From positions 1 to 43,125 of the forward strand of contig JANQJJ010000371.1 in assembly GCA_028281725.1 (NCBI GenBank): a DNA stretch of 43,125 nucleotides, given 5' to 3'. Source of the stretch: Pirellulaceae bacterium (GTDB taxonomy: Bacteria; Planctomycetota; Planctomycetia; Pirellulales; Pirellulaceae). Every line of letters begins with the position of its first letter. The stretch's first letter is position 1. Below the pieces are notes generated by a model that saw only the letters and a list, made by a program, of their open reading frames with translations, did no database searches and was not told where the DNA came from. Shown here piece after piece: positions 35,443-43,125 of the stretch. The position numbers and the translations under genes were made by a program.

Positions 35443-36552
35443 ATGAGATCGATCCTATCTTCATTCCTCGCTGCTTTGCTACTCGTCGGCGTAGCCTCAC
35501 CTCCTCTACTCACCGCACAGCAGCCGCTCACGCTCGACGACGTGGAAGAAGGCTTGCCGGCTATCACTGCCGACGAACCTATCGCGACCAAGTATTCCGC
35601 GGAAAGAGCGGCGCGGTACCTGGATCGTGCCGCGTTGAATTGGCAGAAGACCAAGGGTTGTGCCACCTGCCATACCAATCTGTTCTATCTGGCCGCGCGG
35701 CCCGCACTGAGAACCATCCTGCCGGACTCGGGCGAAGTTCGCAGCTTTTATGAAGACTATCGCAAGGTGCGTTGGGAGAAGAAGGGGCCCACCGAATCCC
35801 AAGGCTTCTGGCCAATTGTTGTTGGTGCTGGTCTGACCATCAATGATGCGCAGGCAACCGGCAAACTGAGCCAAGTCGCGCGGGAGGTGCTCGACATCAT
35901 GTGGACCGTCCAACGAGACGACGGTGGCTGGAATTGGCCCGACTGCGATTACGCGCCGATGGAAATCGACGATCACTATGGCGTCACCATCGCCGCGTTG
36001 GCCGTCGGCATCGCCCCGGACGGCTACTCCAATACGCCACAGGCTCGCGCGGGCCTCGAAAAGATTCGCAAGTACTTCAAGCACAATCCTCCCAAATCGC
36101 TGCACCATCGCGCCATGCTGGCTTGGTGTTCGGTTCGAGTCGACGGCATCGCCACCAAATCGGAGCGCAGGGAAACACTGGCTGAACTGCTTGCCCTTCA
36201 GCTTGAGGACGGCGGTTGGTCGACATCGAGCCTGCTCACCGATTGGAAGGGACTCACCCGCAGCGACGACCGACCGCTCGAAACCAAGACGAGTGACGGC
36301 TATGGTACCGGTGTGGTGATGGTCATCGCTCGGGAACTCGGCCTTCCTGCGAACGACGCACGACTGCAGCGCGGCGTCGACTGGCTGCGTGCCAATCAAC
36401 GTGAGAGCGGCAAGTGGTTCACCCAGTCTCCCGTGAACGACTGTGGCCACCTGATCTCCAATGCAGGCAGCGCCTACGCCGTCCTGGCCCTGCAGGTCTG
36501 CGGCGAGTTGCCTGGCGGGGCTCTGGGACAAACACGACCACCACGCCAGTAG
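35443..36552 (+). CDS. Exported terpene-cyclase/prenyltransferase-fold protein with a haem-c motif
   Basis: The product has 369 residues. The start ATG 35443 gives a signal peptide (MRSILSSFLAALLLVGVASP), although the frame is open upstream within the kinase gene. Residue about 70 begins KGCATCHTN, a CxxCH haem-c site. The rest is an alpha/alpha toroid of the squalene-hopene-cyclase kind with QW-like repeats (QRDDGGWNWPD, QLEDGGWSTSS, QRESGKWFT) and no DxDD acid motif that I can see. It is 37 bp downstream of the kinase gene on the same strand, so probably the same transcript. A cyclase role is unlikely without the acid motif and with export; substrate binding or redox work is possible. Confidence 0.82.
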   Translation: MRSILSSFLAALLLVGVASPPLLTAQQPLTLDDVEEGLPAITADEPIATKYSAERAARYLDRAALNWQKTKGCATCHTNLFYLAARPALRTILPDSGEVRSFYEDYRKVRWEKKGPTESQGFWPIVVGAGLTINDAQATGKLSQVAREVLDIMWTVQRDDGGWNWPDCDYAPMEIDDHYGVTIAALAVGIAPDGYSNTPQARAGLEKIRKYFKHNPPKSLHHRAMLAWCSVRVDGIATKSERRETLAELLALQLEDGGWSTSSLLTDWKGLTRSDDRPLETKTSDGYGTGVVMVIARELGLPANDARLQRGVDWLRANQRESGKWFTQSPVNDCGHLISNAGSAYAVLALQVCGELPGGALGQTRPPRQ

Positions 36553-36613
36553 AATCGCATGCACTGCGGCTTGAATTCGCCCTGCACCCTCCACCCAGAA
36601 AAGTTTCCCTCCG

Positions 36614-37879
36614 ATGAATTCACGATCACACTTCAATCGCCGTCGATTTCTTGGCACAGCCGCCGCGGTAACGGTCGGCGGCTCACCGAAGCCGGGCAGT
36701 TCGAGGCTTCATGCGGCAGAAGCAATCCGCGAAACGGAACACTTTTGGTGTCGCCTCGCACCGGCCGGGCCCTACATCGACTCGCAGCGAGACAACAAGG
36801 CTTTCGGATTTGGTGACGGTCAGGTTTTTCTGTCCGAGGACAATGGGCAATCGTGGACTCGCAGCGTCGAGTTTCCTGATGCGGAGAACATCACTTTCAG
36901 TTGTCTGCTGAAAAACGGGAACGTCCTCTTCGCTACCCGCCAAAAATTATTCATGAGCACCGACGACCTGAAGACGATTCGGCAAGTCATTGTCAAGAAC
37001 CGTGAAGGCAACGATTACTTGCCACACACGCCACGAAATCCGGACCAGCCCGGTTGGTACTTTCATCCGCTCGACGGCATTCATACTTGGGACATCGACG
37101 GCTGGGAGATGCTGGTCTGGGGAAACTACTGCAACGTGCTCGGCGGGCCGGCGCCGGTGAATATTTACTACTCGACTGACGGCGGCGAGACGGTCAAGAT
37201 CGCTTACTCTTTCGGCCGGAATCCTCGTTTTCAGGAGAAAGGCACTAAGGCCGGGGCTATGCTGGGCGATCCCGATAACTCCGTTATCTGTCGGCATGTC
37301 CATGCGGTGACCTACAACCCGGCCGAGCGAGCTTTTTACGCCTGTACCGGAGACATCAATCGCGGACACGGGAATGAATGCCACTGGCTGCGCGGCGTGT
37401 ATGACGTGCAGAGCGACACCTGGGGCTGGCGGGTGTTGGTGTCGGTGAATGCGAACTCACGCTACAAGTCCGGCGGCATCAACTTCGTGGACGGACAGCT
37501 GTACTGGGCTGCCGACGCGAACGGTCCCAAGCAGCCTGAAGAGAAATACGATCGAGGCATTTTCCGTTGCGCTCCAGCGGATCTCGCCGACCCGACTAAG
37601 CACACGCTCCTGTTTGATCCAGAATTCGAACTGGCCAATATGATCATCGAAGACCGTGTCATCTTGGCAGGACATTGCGCCCCCGCGTCCACCTACGCCA
37701 CGGGCATTACCGTTTCCCCTGACCTGGGCAAGACTTGGGCCCAGTACGATCTGGCCGAGTATGGCGCGCGGTCTCCCGTTCGCTTCCACCCGAAAAACAG
37801 CGATGGCTGGTTCCGGGTGGATCTGCGAAAAGGATGGATTGAGCGGGCCGAGGTCTTGTTCATTAAGCCGAAGCCGTGA
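36614..37879 (+). CDS. Tat-exported sialidase-like (BNR) beta-propeller protein
   Basis: A 421-residue protein with a twin-arginine signal (NRRRFLGTAAAVTVGG) right after the start at ATG 36614. The body has Asp-box type turns (SEDNGQSWTRS and STDGGETVKIA, then SPDLGKTWAQY), typical of exo-sialidase/neuraminidase-like propellers. I do not see the arginine triad of true sialidases, so it may be another glycoside-binding or lyase-type propeller. No ribosome site is obvious before the ATG. It is 61 bp after the terpene-cyclase-fold gene on the same strand and could be the last gene of the ECF/kinase transcript. Confidence 0.82.
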   Translation: MNSRSHFNRRRFLGTAAAVTVGGSPKPGSSRLHAAEAIRETEHFWCRLAPAGPYIDSQRDNKAFGFGDGQVFLSEDNGQSWTRSVEFPDAENITFSCLLKNGNVLFATRQKLFMSTDDLKTIRQVIVKNREGNDYLPHTPRNPDQPGWYFHPLDGIHTWDIDGWEMLVWGNYCNVLGGPAPVNIYYSTDGGETVKIAYSFGRNPRFQEKGTKAGAMLGDPDNSVICRHVHAVTYNPAERAFYACTGDINRGHGNECHWLRGVYDVQSDTWGWRVLVSVNANSRYKSGGINFVDGQLYWAADANGPKQPEEKYDRGIFRCAPADLADPTKHTLLFDPEFELANMIIEDRVILAGHCAPASTYATGITVSPDLGKTWAQYDLAEYGARSPVRFHPKNSDGWFRVDLRKGWIERAEVLFIKPKP

Positions 37880-38097
37880 AAAGACTCTGGCGTCTGTGCA
37901 GGCCCTTGCATTTCATCGCCACTGGTTCGATTCCGATTTTGTGCCTGTTGGCCTTTGTACTCGTAGGAACCAGGCTGTTTCGTAAAACAGCATGTGCTGT
38001 CTTTTTCCTCTCAGATCGTTGGCTCGGAGGATTTGCCACCCATTTCAATCTTTACGACTCAATCTCTACTACAGAACGGCAGCTCACTCCATGTTAG
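37876..38097 (+). CDS. Doubtful small membrane ORF
   Basis: A 73-codon frame starts at GTG 37876, overlapping the sialidase-like stop by four bases (GTGA), and has one hydrophobic stretch (FIATGSIPILCLLAFVLVG). The rest shows no family pattern. It could be the start of a damaged membrane-protein gene whose end survives at 38179-38400 in the same frame, or chance. I give it low weight. Confidence 0.2.
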   Translation: MKRLWRLCRPLHFIATGSIPILCLLAFVLVGTRLFRKTACAVFFLSDRWLGGFATHFNLYDSISTTERQLTPC

Positions 38098-38178
38098 AGG
38101 ACGAGAATCACCGAATGATTGACCAGCCGTGCTGATCCCTTCTTGGGAGCACGCAGGCAACACCCAATAGTTCAGCCT

Positions 38179-38400
38179 ATGCTGTTCTACGGTCCGGAAA
38201 GTGTTGCCCATTTGGCGGAAGCCTTTGGCGCGGACTTGGTCGTCACCCGATTGGACAATAGCAAGATTTTAAGTCGATACGGCCCAGCATGGGATGCCCT
38301 GGAAGCAGATGCTCGTTTCCAGCTGTTCGAATCGAGTTCGCCTGCCCTGAGAGTCTTTAGGTATTCGCGATCACCTGCATTGGCGTCAACTGAATGGTGA
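38179..38400 (+). pseudogene. Probable 3' remnant of a larger gene
   Basis: The frame from ATG 38179 codes for 73 residues (FYGPESVAHLAEAFGADLVV and RYGPAWDALEADARFQLFES, with ALRVFRYSRS at the end) that read like the last part of a bigger protein, possibly a membrane glycosyltransferase of the mannosyltransferase kind, where a closing domain of this type (a 'your residue is not known, look it up' kind of strand-helix-strand) is common. No matching upstream part exists nearby: stop codons interrupt the frame at 38095. The 663-bp gap between 37880 and 38542 otherwise holds nothing I can identify. Confidence 0.35.
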
Positions 38401-38542
38401 GAATGCACGATTCAGAAGGACTCTCATTTGGCATCTCAGAGGTATCCAACGAGGAATTCTGCAACTCACGTAACCACGGCGCCAAAATCTCGGTAAACTT
38501 GGGTCACACCAATCGACTCCCGAATCACCCTAGTTCCGTCCT

Positions 38543-39559
38543 ATGAAAATCCACCCCCAAGAACCGGATCGATTGCAGCTGGCCAGCTTGCCGACGCCGA
38601 TCGTTCAGGCCCAGCGCTTGGCTGACCACTGGAACATCGACCGGCTGGTTTTCAAGCGAGATGACCTCACTGGTCTGGAGTGCAGCGGAAACAAGATTCG
38701 CAAACTGGAATACGTTGTCGCTGCGGCTCTGGAGTCCGGTGCGGATACGCTGGTGACGATCGGTGGTGTGCAGTCCAATCACTGTCGGGCGACCGCGGCA
38801 GTGGCTGCCCGACTAGGATTGCATTGCCGGTTGTTGCTGCGGATCGATGCAGCCGAGCCCTCTACTCCCGTCGGCAACCTGCTGCTAGACGAACTGCTGG
38901 GAGCCGACATCAGCTACCATTCAGGCGAGGAGTTCAGCTCCGGTCGTCAACACCTGATCCAAGGTGTGATGGGAGTCCTGCGGGCCGCTGGCAAGCAACC
39001 CTATTTCATTGACATGGGTGCTTCGATTCCTCTGGGCAGTTGGGGCTATATCCGCTGCTTTCGAGAACTGGCCGATCAGCTGGGAGCGGACAGCCCTGTC
39101 GACCTGTACTGTGCCACTGGCTCCAGCGGTACACAGGCCGGATTGATGCTAGGCAAGGCTCTGTTCGGATGCGACAACTGGACAGTAACCGGCGTTCCAG
39201 TGTGTGACGATGTCGAGTATTTTCAACGCGAAATCCGACGGCTGGAACGGGCAACTGTCTCGGAGTTTGGTCTCGACGTCGGCGAGGAGTTGACTCCCAT
39301 CAACTTGCTCGACGGGTTCAAGGGGCCCGGGTACGGCGTTCCCTACGCCGAGGCCATAGCGGCGCTCCGCTCTTGTGCCCGCTATGCGGGATTGCTGCTC
39401 GATCCGGTGTATACGTCCAAGGCCATGGCTGGCATGCTAGCTAACATTCGTGCGGGCCGGGCTCGTCGCGAGTCCGTTCCGGTATTCGTTCATACGGGAG
39501 GAGCTTTTGGGTTGATGGCGTGTTCCGAATTGTTTGACACCACAGCCACCGGCAAATAG
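38543..39559 (+). CDS. PLP-dependent D-cysteine desulfhydrase / ACC deaminase family enzyme
   Basis: A 338-residue fold-type II PLP enzyme. K51 in SGNKIRKLEY is the Schiff-base lysine, in the position where DcyD and ACC deaminase have it. VQSNHCRATAAVAA follows as the substrate-side helix, and CATGSSGTQAGLMLG is the glycine-rich loop holding the PLP phosphate. DPVYTSKAMAGML and FVHTGGAFGLMA are usual family ends. Members break D-cysteine to pyruvate, sulfide and ammonia, or open 1-aminocyclopropane-1-carboxylate; sequence alone does not decide. No signal peptide is present, so it acts in the cytosol. It is 11 bp upstream of the antiporter gene, so the two form an operon. Confidence 0.9.
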   Translation: MKIHPQEPDRLQLASLPTPIVQAQRLADHWNIDRLVFKRDDLTGLECSGNKIRKLEYVVAAALESGADTLVTIGGVQSNHCRATAAVAARLGLHCRLLLRIDAAEPSTPVGNLLLDELLGADISYHSGEEFSSGRQHLIQGVMGVLRAAGKQPYFIDMGASIPLGSWGYIRCFRELADQLGADSPVDLYCATGSSGTQAGLMLGKALFGCDNWTVTGVPVCDDVEYFQREIRRLERATVSEFGLDVGEELTPINLLDGFKGPGYGVPYAEAIAALRSCARYAGLLLDPVYTSKAMAGMLANIRAGRARRESVPVFVHTGGAFGLMACSELFDTTATGK

Positions 39560-39570
39560 GGAACGGGGAC

Positions 39571-41028
39571 TTGGCACACGAGTACGGTGCATGGTCGCTG
39601 TTGCCGCCGCTACTGGCGATTGTGCTGGCGATCGGCACCAAACAGGTGTTCGTTTCGCTGGCCTCCGGAATCTGGATCGGGCACGTGTTGATTGAGCGAT
39701 CCGCAATAACCGGTACCATGGCCGCGTTGCAAGCGGCCGTGAGCGTCTTCGGCGATGCGGACAACACTCAAGTGATTCTGTTCAGCTTGCTGATCGGTTC
39801 ATTGATTGCACTGCTGCAGCGCAGCGGAGGGGTACAGGGTTTTGTCAACGCGGCGCAAAGGCGCGGATTGCTCGCCAGTAGAAAACGTGCCGGATTGCTG
39901 ACGATGGCCGTAGGGGCCTGCATCTTCGTCGAATCCAACATGTCGAGCCTGGTCACCGGTACCGTCGGACGGCCGATCTTTGATCGTCTGAAAATGTCAC
40001 GGGAAAAGCTGGCATACGTGTGCGATTCCTGCTCCGCGCCGGTTTGCATCCTCATCCCGCTCAACGGCTGGGGCGCCTATATTCTGGCACAACTGACGAC
40101 GCTAGGTGTCGAGGACCCGGTTCCGCTGCTGGTTGCTTCTCTGCCTCTGAACTTCTACGCCCTCTTTACGCTGGCGCTGCTACTGGTTTCTCTGGCCAGA
40201 GACATCGATTTCGGACCCATGCAGACGGCGCAACAACGTGTTCTGGAAACCAGCCAGATTCACCGCCCGGGCGCAACGCCCCTCGTGGCGGATGAGGTCA
40301 TCGAGCTGGATGCAGACTTGCAAACACCGAAGAGAACGATCAATTTCGTACTGCCTGTAGTCGTCATGATTGCGTTATTGCCGGCTGGCTTAGCATATAC
40401 CGGCATGACCAGTCTGCCGGCTGACCGAGAACTGTCTCTGTGGAATGTTTTGCGATCGTGTTCCGGATCCACATCAGTTTACTGGGCCGTGTTTGCCGCC
40501 GTGTTGTTTGCTTGGTTGCTCTATCGTTGTCAGGGAATCATGAAGTTGCCGGAACTGGTAAATGTTTCCCTGAAGGGAGCTGCCGGCATGCTACCACTGG
40601 CTTTGTTGATGATGCTGGCCTTTGCGATTGGCAAGTTATGCGGTGAAGACGGCATATCGACCGGTTCGTATTTGGCATCTGTGGTCGGCGAAGATGTTCC
40701 CCAATCCGTCGTGGTACCGCTGCTGTTCCTGCTCGCCAGTGGGATTGCCTTTTCAACGGGGACCAGTTGGGGCACTTTTGCCATCATGCTGGCGATTGCC
40801 ATGCCGCTGAGTGTTCAGCTGGAACTGAACCAGCCACTGGTCGTGGCCGCCGTACTGGGCGGCGGAGTTTTTGGCGATCACTGTTCACCGATTTCCGATA
40901 CAACGGTCGTCTCGTCGATGGCGGCCGCAACCGATCACATCGACCATGTGCGTACTCAATTGCCTTACGCGTCGTGTGCCGGTGTGGCCACGTTGATCCT
41001 TTATCTGCTGGCCGGCTTAATCTTATAG
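39571..41028 (+). CDS. NhaC-type Na+/H+ antiporter family membrane protein
   Basis: This 485-residue protein has about eleven to twelve hydrophobic segments and the NhaC-family signature GDHCSPISDTTVVSSMAAATDH near residue 435; FVESNMSSLVTGTVGRPIFDR and DSCSAPVCILIPLNGWGAY are further conserved segments. Members exchange Na+ for H+, or move small organic acids and amino acids with sodium. The start is TTG 39571 with AGGGA about 9 bases upstream; no ATG occurs in the first 30 or so codons that would keep the first helix. It lies 11 bp after the PLP-enzyme gene, so the pair suggests that the transporter brings in or sends out the enzyme's substrate or product. That link is inference. Confidence 0.88.
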   Translation: MAHEYGAWSLLPPLLAIVLAIGTKQVFVSLASGIWIGHVLIERSAITGTMAALQAAVSVFGDADNTQVILFSLLIGSLIALLQRSGGVQGFVNAAQRRGLLASRKRAGLLTMAVGACIFVESNMSSLVTGTVGRPIFDRLKMSREKLAYVCDSCSAPVCILIPLNGWGAYILAQLTTLGVEDPVPLLVASLPLNFYALFTLALLLVSLARDIDFGPMQTAQQRVLETSQIHRPGATPLVADEVIELDADLQTPKRTINFVLPVVVMIALLPAGLAYTGMTSLPADRELSLWNVLRSCSGSTSVYWAVFAAVLFAWLLYRCQGIMKLPELVNVSLKGAAGMLPLALLMMLAFAIGKLCGEDGISTGSYLASVVGEDVPQSVVVPLLFLLASGIAFSTGTSWGTFAIMLAIAMPLSVQLELNQPLVVAAVLGGGVFGDHCSPISDTTVVSSMAAATDHIDHVRTQLPYASCAGVATLILYLLAGLIL

Positions 41029-41130
41029 ATTTTTTGAGTTGACTGGCGGCAGGACCACGGTGGATCCAACCGCCACCGGAGATTTGGCGTTTACGAGAAC
41101 TTCCATCGCATACGCCCTCGTCACCTAGAT

Positions 41131-42576
41131 TCAAAACAGGGCGGTAATCGGATCGCCTTCGTCGAGCAAGTTGTAGGGCCTGCCCTGCGAGTCCTGCGCC
41201 GCCAGGTCATGGATGCCGGCGGCGAAGTAAACCGTCTTCGCTATATCGGCCGGCGTGAGCGGATGCTCAGCGGGATACTCGCCCAATCGATCACTCGAAC
41301 CGTACGTCTGACCACCTTGAATTCCTCCGCCGGCCATCAGCACGCTCAGACAGTGAGTCCAGTGGTCGCGTCCGGCGCCCCCTGCACCGCCGGATCGTGG
41401 GTCACCAATCTTAGGCTTACGCCCCATTTCACTAGTCACCAGCAACAGCGTTTGCTCCAACAAACCGCGTTGATCCAAATCCTCCACCAAAGCCGAAAAC
41501 GCCTGGTCGAAGCTCGGTAGCAAGTGATCTTTTAGACATTGAAAGTTGTTGCCATGCGTGTCCCAGCCGCCGGCGCTCTTGCACTGATTCTTGATCGCCT
41601 CATTCTCTTTCCAGAACACGGTCACAAAGGGAATCTCCGCTTCTACCAAACGGCGAGCCAACAGCAGGCTCGTCGCGTTGACCGATTTGCCGTATCGATC
41701 GCGTATGGATTCGGGTTCCCGACTAACATCAAATACGTTGGTCGCTGCTGACGATAACAACAGATCGAGCGTCCGCCGTTGATGTTGCTTCCACGTTCGC
41801 TGCACCGCGTAGTTTTCGAACCCGCGTCGGGCCCCATCCAGCTTTTCCAGTAGCTGCTGTCGCGTGCGTAGCTGCTCTGCCGTCACATCACCGGCCAAGA
41901 CCAGGGAAGGCGCTTGAAATTTTAGCGGATCATCCCATGATCCGTGGACGTAAAGCGGATCGAACTCGACACCCAGTCGTGCTGCAAACTGCCCCGGTCG
42001 TGTGTACGGTGCTTTGCTCGGCTTGTGAGGCAAGGTAATCGCGTTGGGTAGACTCAAACGCAAGGGGCGACGCTGGGATACGACCGAGCCCATGAACGGC
42101 CAGTCGTCAGCGGTCGGGCGACGGTCGTTCCCCAGCGACTGAAATGTGGAATCGGGCTGGTGGCCCGTCAGGTTGTAATAGTAGCCCGCATGATGATCGT
42201 TGGTGCTGACCGTTCCACCAACAGAATTGATCACCGCCAAGTGATGAGCCTGTTTTGACAACAGGGGGAGATGCTCGCACAAACGAATGCCGGAAGCCGA
42301 AGTCGGTACCGCCGAAAACGGACCGCGATACTCGGCCGGAGCCTCCGGTTTGAGATCCCAGGTATCCAGGTGCGACGCGCCCCCGCAGAGGAAGAACAGA
42401 ATGACCGACTTGGCCTTGCCTCCGCCGGTGCCCCGCTCTCGAGTCGAGCCACCGCCTATCTCTTTATCGCTGGCTGATAGCCGCCTGGGCATTCCGAAAT
42501 GCAATCCAGCGAACCCGCTTGCCGAAGCAACCAGAAACGCTCGGCGGTCGACCGATTTTCGTTTCCGTGGCGCCAT
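41131..42576 (-). CDS. DUF1501 protein, Tat-exported (third copy)
   Basis: A 481-residue DUF1501 protein starting at ATG 42576 behind GGGAGAAACGA. The twin-arginine signal is VDRRAFLVASASGFAGLHFG. Family segments are present: LFFLCGGASHLDTWDLKPEAP, YRGPFSAVPT, LCEHLPLLSKQ, IRDRYGKSVNATSLLLARRL, GGWDTHGNNFQCL, TSEMGRKPK and AGRDHWTHCLSVLMAGGG. Unlike the pair at 14-17 kb it has no DUF1549/DUF1553 partner in the window; its partner may lie outside. It converges with the antiporter gene across about 100 bp. Confidence 0.9.
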   Translation of the reverse strand: MAPRKRKSVDRRAFLVASASGFAGLHFGMPRRLSASDKEIGGGSTRERGTGGGKAKSVILFFLCGGASHLDTWDLKPEAPAEYRGPFSAVPTSASGIRLCEHLPLLSKQAHHLAVINSVGGTVSTNDHHAGYYYNLTGHQPDSTFQSLGNDRRPTADDWPFMGSVVSQRRPLRLSLPNAITLPHKPSKAPYTRPGQFAARLGVEFDPLYVHGSWDDPLKFQAPSLVLAGDVTAEQLRTRQQLLEKLDGARRGFENYAVQRTWKQHQRRTLDLLLSSAATNVFDVSREPESIRDRYGKSVNATSLLLARRLVEAEIPFVTVFWKENEAIKNQCKSAGGWDTHGNNFQCLKDHLLPSFDQAFSALVEDLDQRGLLEQTLLLVTSEMGRKPKIGDPRSGGAGGAGRDHWTHCLSVLMAGGGIQGGQTYGSSDRLGEYPAEHPLTPADIAKTVYFAAGIHDLAAQDSQGRPYNLLDEGDPITALF

Positions 42577-43008
42577 TCGTTTCTCCCAACAAAAGCCTTT
42601 CGGTCAACACACACCAACATCCATCACCGTCCTGGCGAGCCGGCCGACGGCCGGTCTGATTCCGCTTCGTGCCGGGCCTCGCCACCATCCTACCATGTCG
42701 AACACACCGAGATAACAGTCTATTGAACAGCGCGGGTGATATGGATCGCTCTCTTATTCCTCTAACAACAAAGCTCTTTCTCAGATTCTCTGTAACGATT
42801 CGCGACCTTTTCCGCTAACCACCTCACGCCTAGTGCTTTGTCAACACTAAAGATTTGGGTAAAGGGGTCAGGAGTCAATTGCCGCCAGCGGCCCTTCGAG
42901 TGCTGTGCACAATTGACTCCTGCCCCCTTTACCCGACCCAAAGATTAAGCTTTGACAGACCACTCGTTACCAAATCAGACTTCAGAAGTCGACCTCGAGA
43001 GAACCGTT
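42577..43008. other. Intergenic stretch upstream of the DUF1501 gene and a rightward gene
   Basis: The first 250 bases are the upstream region of the minus-strand DUF1501 gene and show no gene. The remainder is mostly the palindromic element at 42831-42965. Promoters of both flanking genes should lie here, but I cannot place them. Confidence 0.6.
42831..42965. repeat. Palindromic MITE/REP-like element, copy C
   Basis: Arms 42857-42881 and 42910-42934 (25 bp, one mismatch) form an inverted repeat around a 28-base loop. The outer ends also match imperfectly: TAGTGCTTTGTCAA on the left and TTTGACAGACCACT, its near complement, on the right. This is the most complete copy. The whole element is inverted relative to the copy at 4690-4799, and the two are nearly the same over more than 100 bp. 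The total length is about 135 bp, and it encodes nothing. Confidence 0.88.
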
Positions 43009-43125
43009 ATGTCAAAGTCTGCTAGAAAGCTGAGCCGGGATGCGGGAGAAATCACCCGATCTTATGAAAATGCGATCAAGTGGGCCATCGTTTCGGCAGA
43101 CACCCCGTATATACCCGGAACACTC
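43009..43125 (+). CDS. Start of an unknown gene running off the right edge
   Basis: A frame opens at ATG 43009 behind CGAGAGAA (about 7 bases) and stays open to the window end (39 codons). The product begins MSKSARKLSRDAGEITRSYE and continues NAIKWAIVSADTPYIPGTL. I do not recognise the family. It has no signal peptide. The palindromic element ends 44 bp upstream and could hold part of its promoter. Confidence 0.55.
   Translation, partial: MSKSARKLSRDAGEITRSYENAIKWAIVSADTPYIPGTL

Noticed and set aside
35506-36657. A 383-codon minus-strand frame opposite the terpene-cyclase-fold gene
   Set aside because: The plus strand has a signal peptide, a CxxCH and family repeats. The minus-strand frame shows no family pattern.
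41058-41078. A small CGGTGG/CCACCG hairpin between convergent genes
   Set aside because: Six paired bases and no T-run; too weak to call a terminator.

Overview
The window looks like a chromosomal segment from a planctomycete, most likely a relative of the Pirellulaceae (Rhodopirellula/Blastopirellula type). This is inferred from gene content: three Tat-exported DUF1501 proteins, a giant PPC/DUF1549/DUF1553 surface protein, a PSCyt1-WD40 cytochrome, two ECF sigma factors overlapping membrane regulators, and a G8/dockerin surface protein with an LEPR-XLL-like N-terminus. No rRNA, tRNA, CRISPR array, phage gene or transposase gene was recognised. Several genes start with TTG or GTG, and many encode exported proteins.

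Layout. 1-5.7 kb, mostly minus strand: the 5' part of a bifunctional proline-utilisation enzyme (PutA) running off the left edge, a PP2C phosphatase directly upstream of it, a fusion of a LeuA-dimer-like domain with a Coq4-like domain, a palindromic mobile repeat, and a secreted alpha/beta hydrolase. 6-14 kb: mixed-strand metabolic and secreted genes (a secreted Gfo/Idh/MocA-like protein, an unknown secreted protein, a Tat-exported beta-propeller, a phytanoyl-CoA-dioxygenase-type oxygenase, an FG-GAP propeller, a tagatose/psicose 3-epimerase and an AcpH-like protein). 14.1-23.2 kb: a plus-strand surface cluster of two DUF1501 genes joined by an ATGA overlap, a 1547-residue PPC/Big_2/DUF1549/DUF1553 protein and a cytochrome-WD40 protein. 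23.6-26.4 kb: an ECF sigma factor overlapping a five-helix membrane protein that carries a complete serine beta-lactamase-type domain.

26.6-32.2 kb, minus strand: a kelch propeller, a 1144-residue G8/beta-helix/acidic-repeat/dockerin protein and a very acidic exported protein, the last followed by a clear intrinsic terminator. 32.4-37.9 kb, plus strand: a second ECF sigma factor overlapping a zinc-finger/Ser-Thr kinase/beta-helix receptor, then an exported terpene-cyclase-fold protein with a haem-c motif and a Tat-exported sialidase-like propeller. 37.9-38.5 kb looks like a decayed gene. 38.5-41.0 kb: a PLP-dependent D-cysteine desulfhydrase/ACC deaminase-type enzyme next to an NhaC-type antiporter. 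The right end has a third DUF1501 gene, a second full copy of the palindromic repeat and the start of an unknown gene.

The best candidates for under-described biology are the ECF/beta-lactamase membrane receptor pair, the LeuA-dimer/Coq4 fusion, the haem-c terpene-cyclase-fold protein next to the kinase receptor, and the palindromic repeat family (two full copies and one end fragment), which resembles non-autonomous elements moved by a transposase encoded elsewhere.
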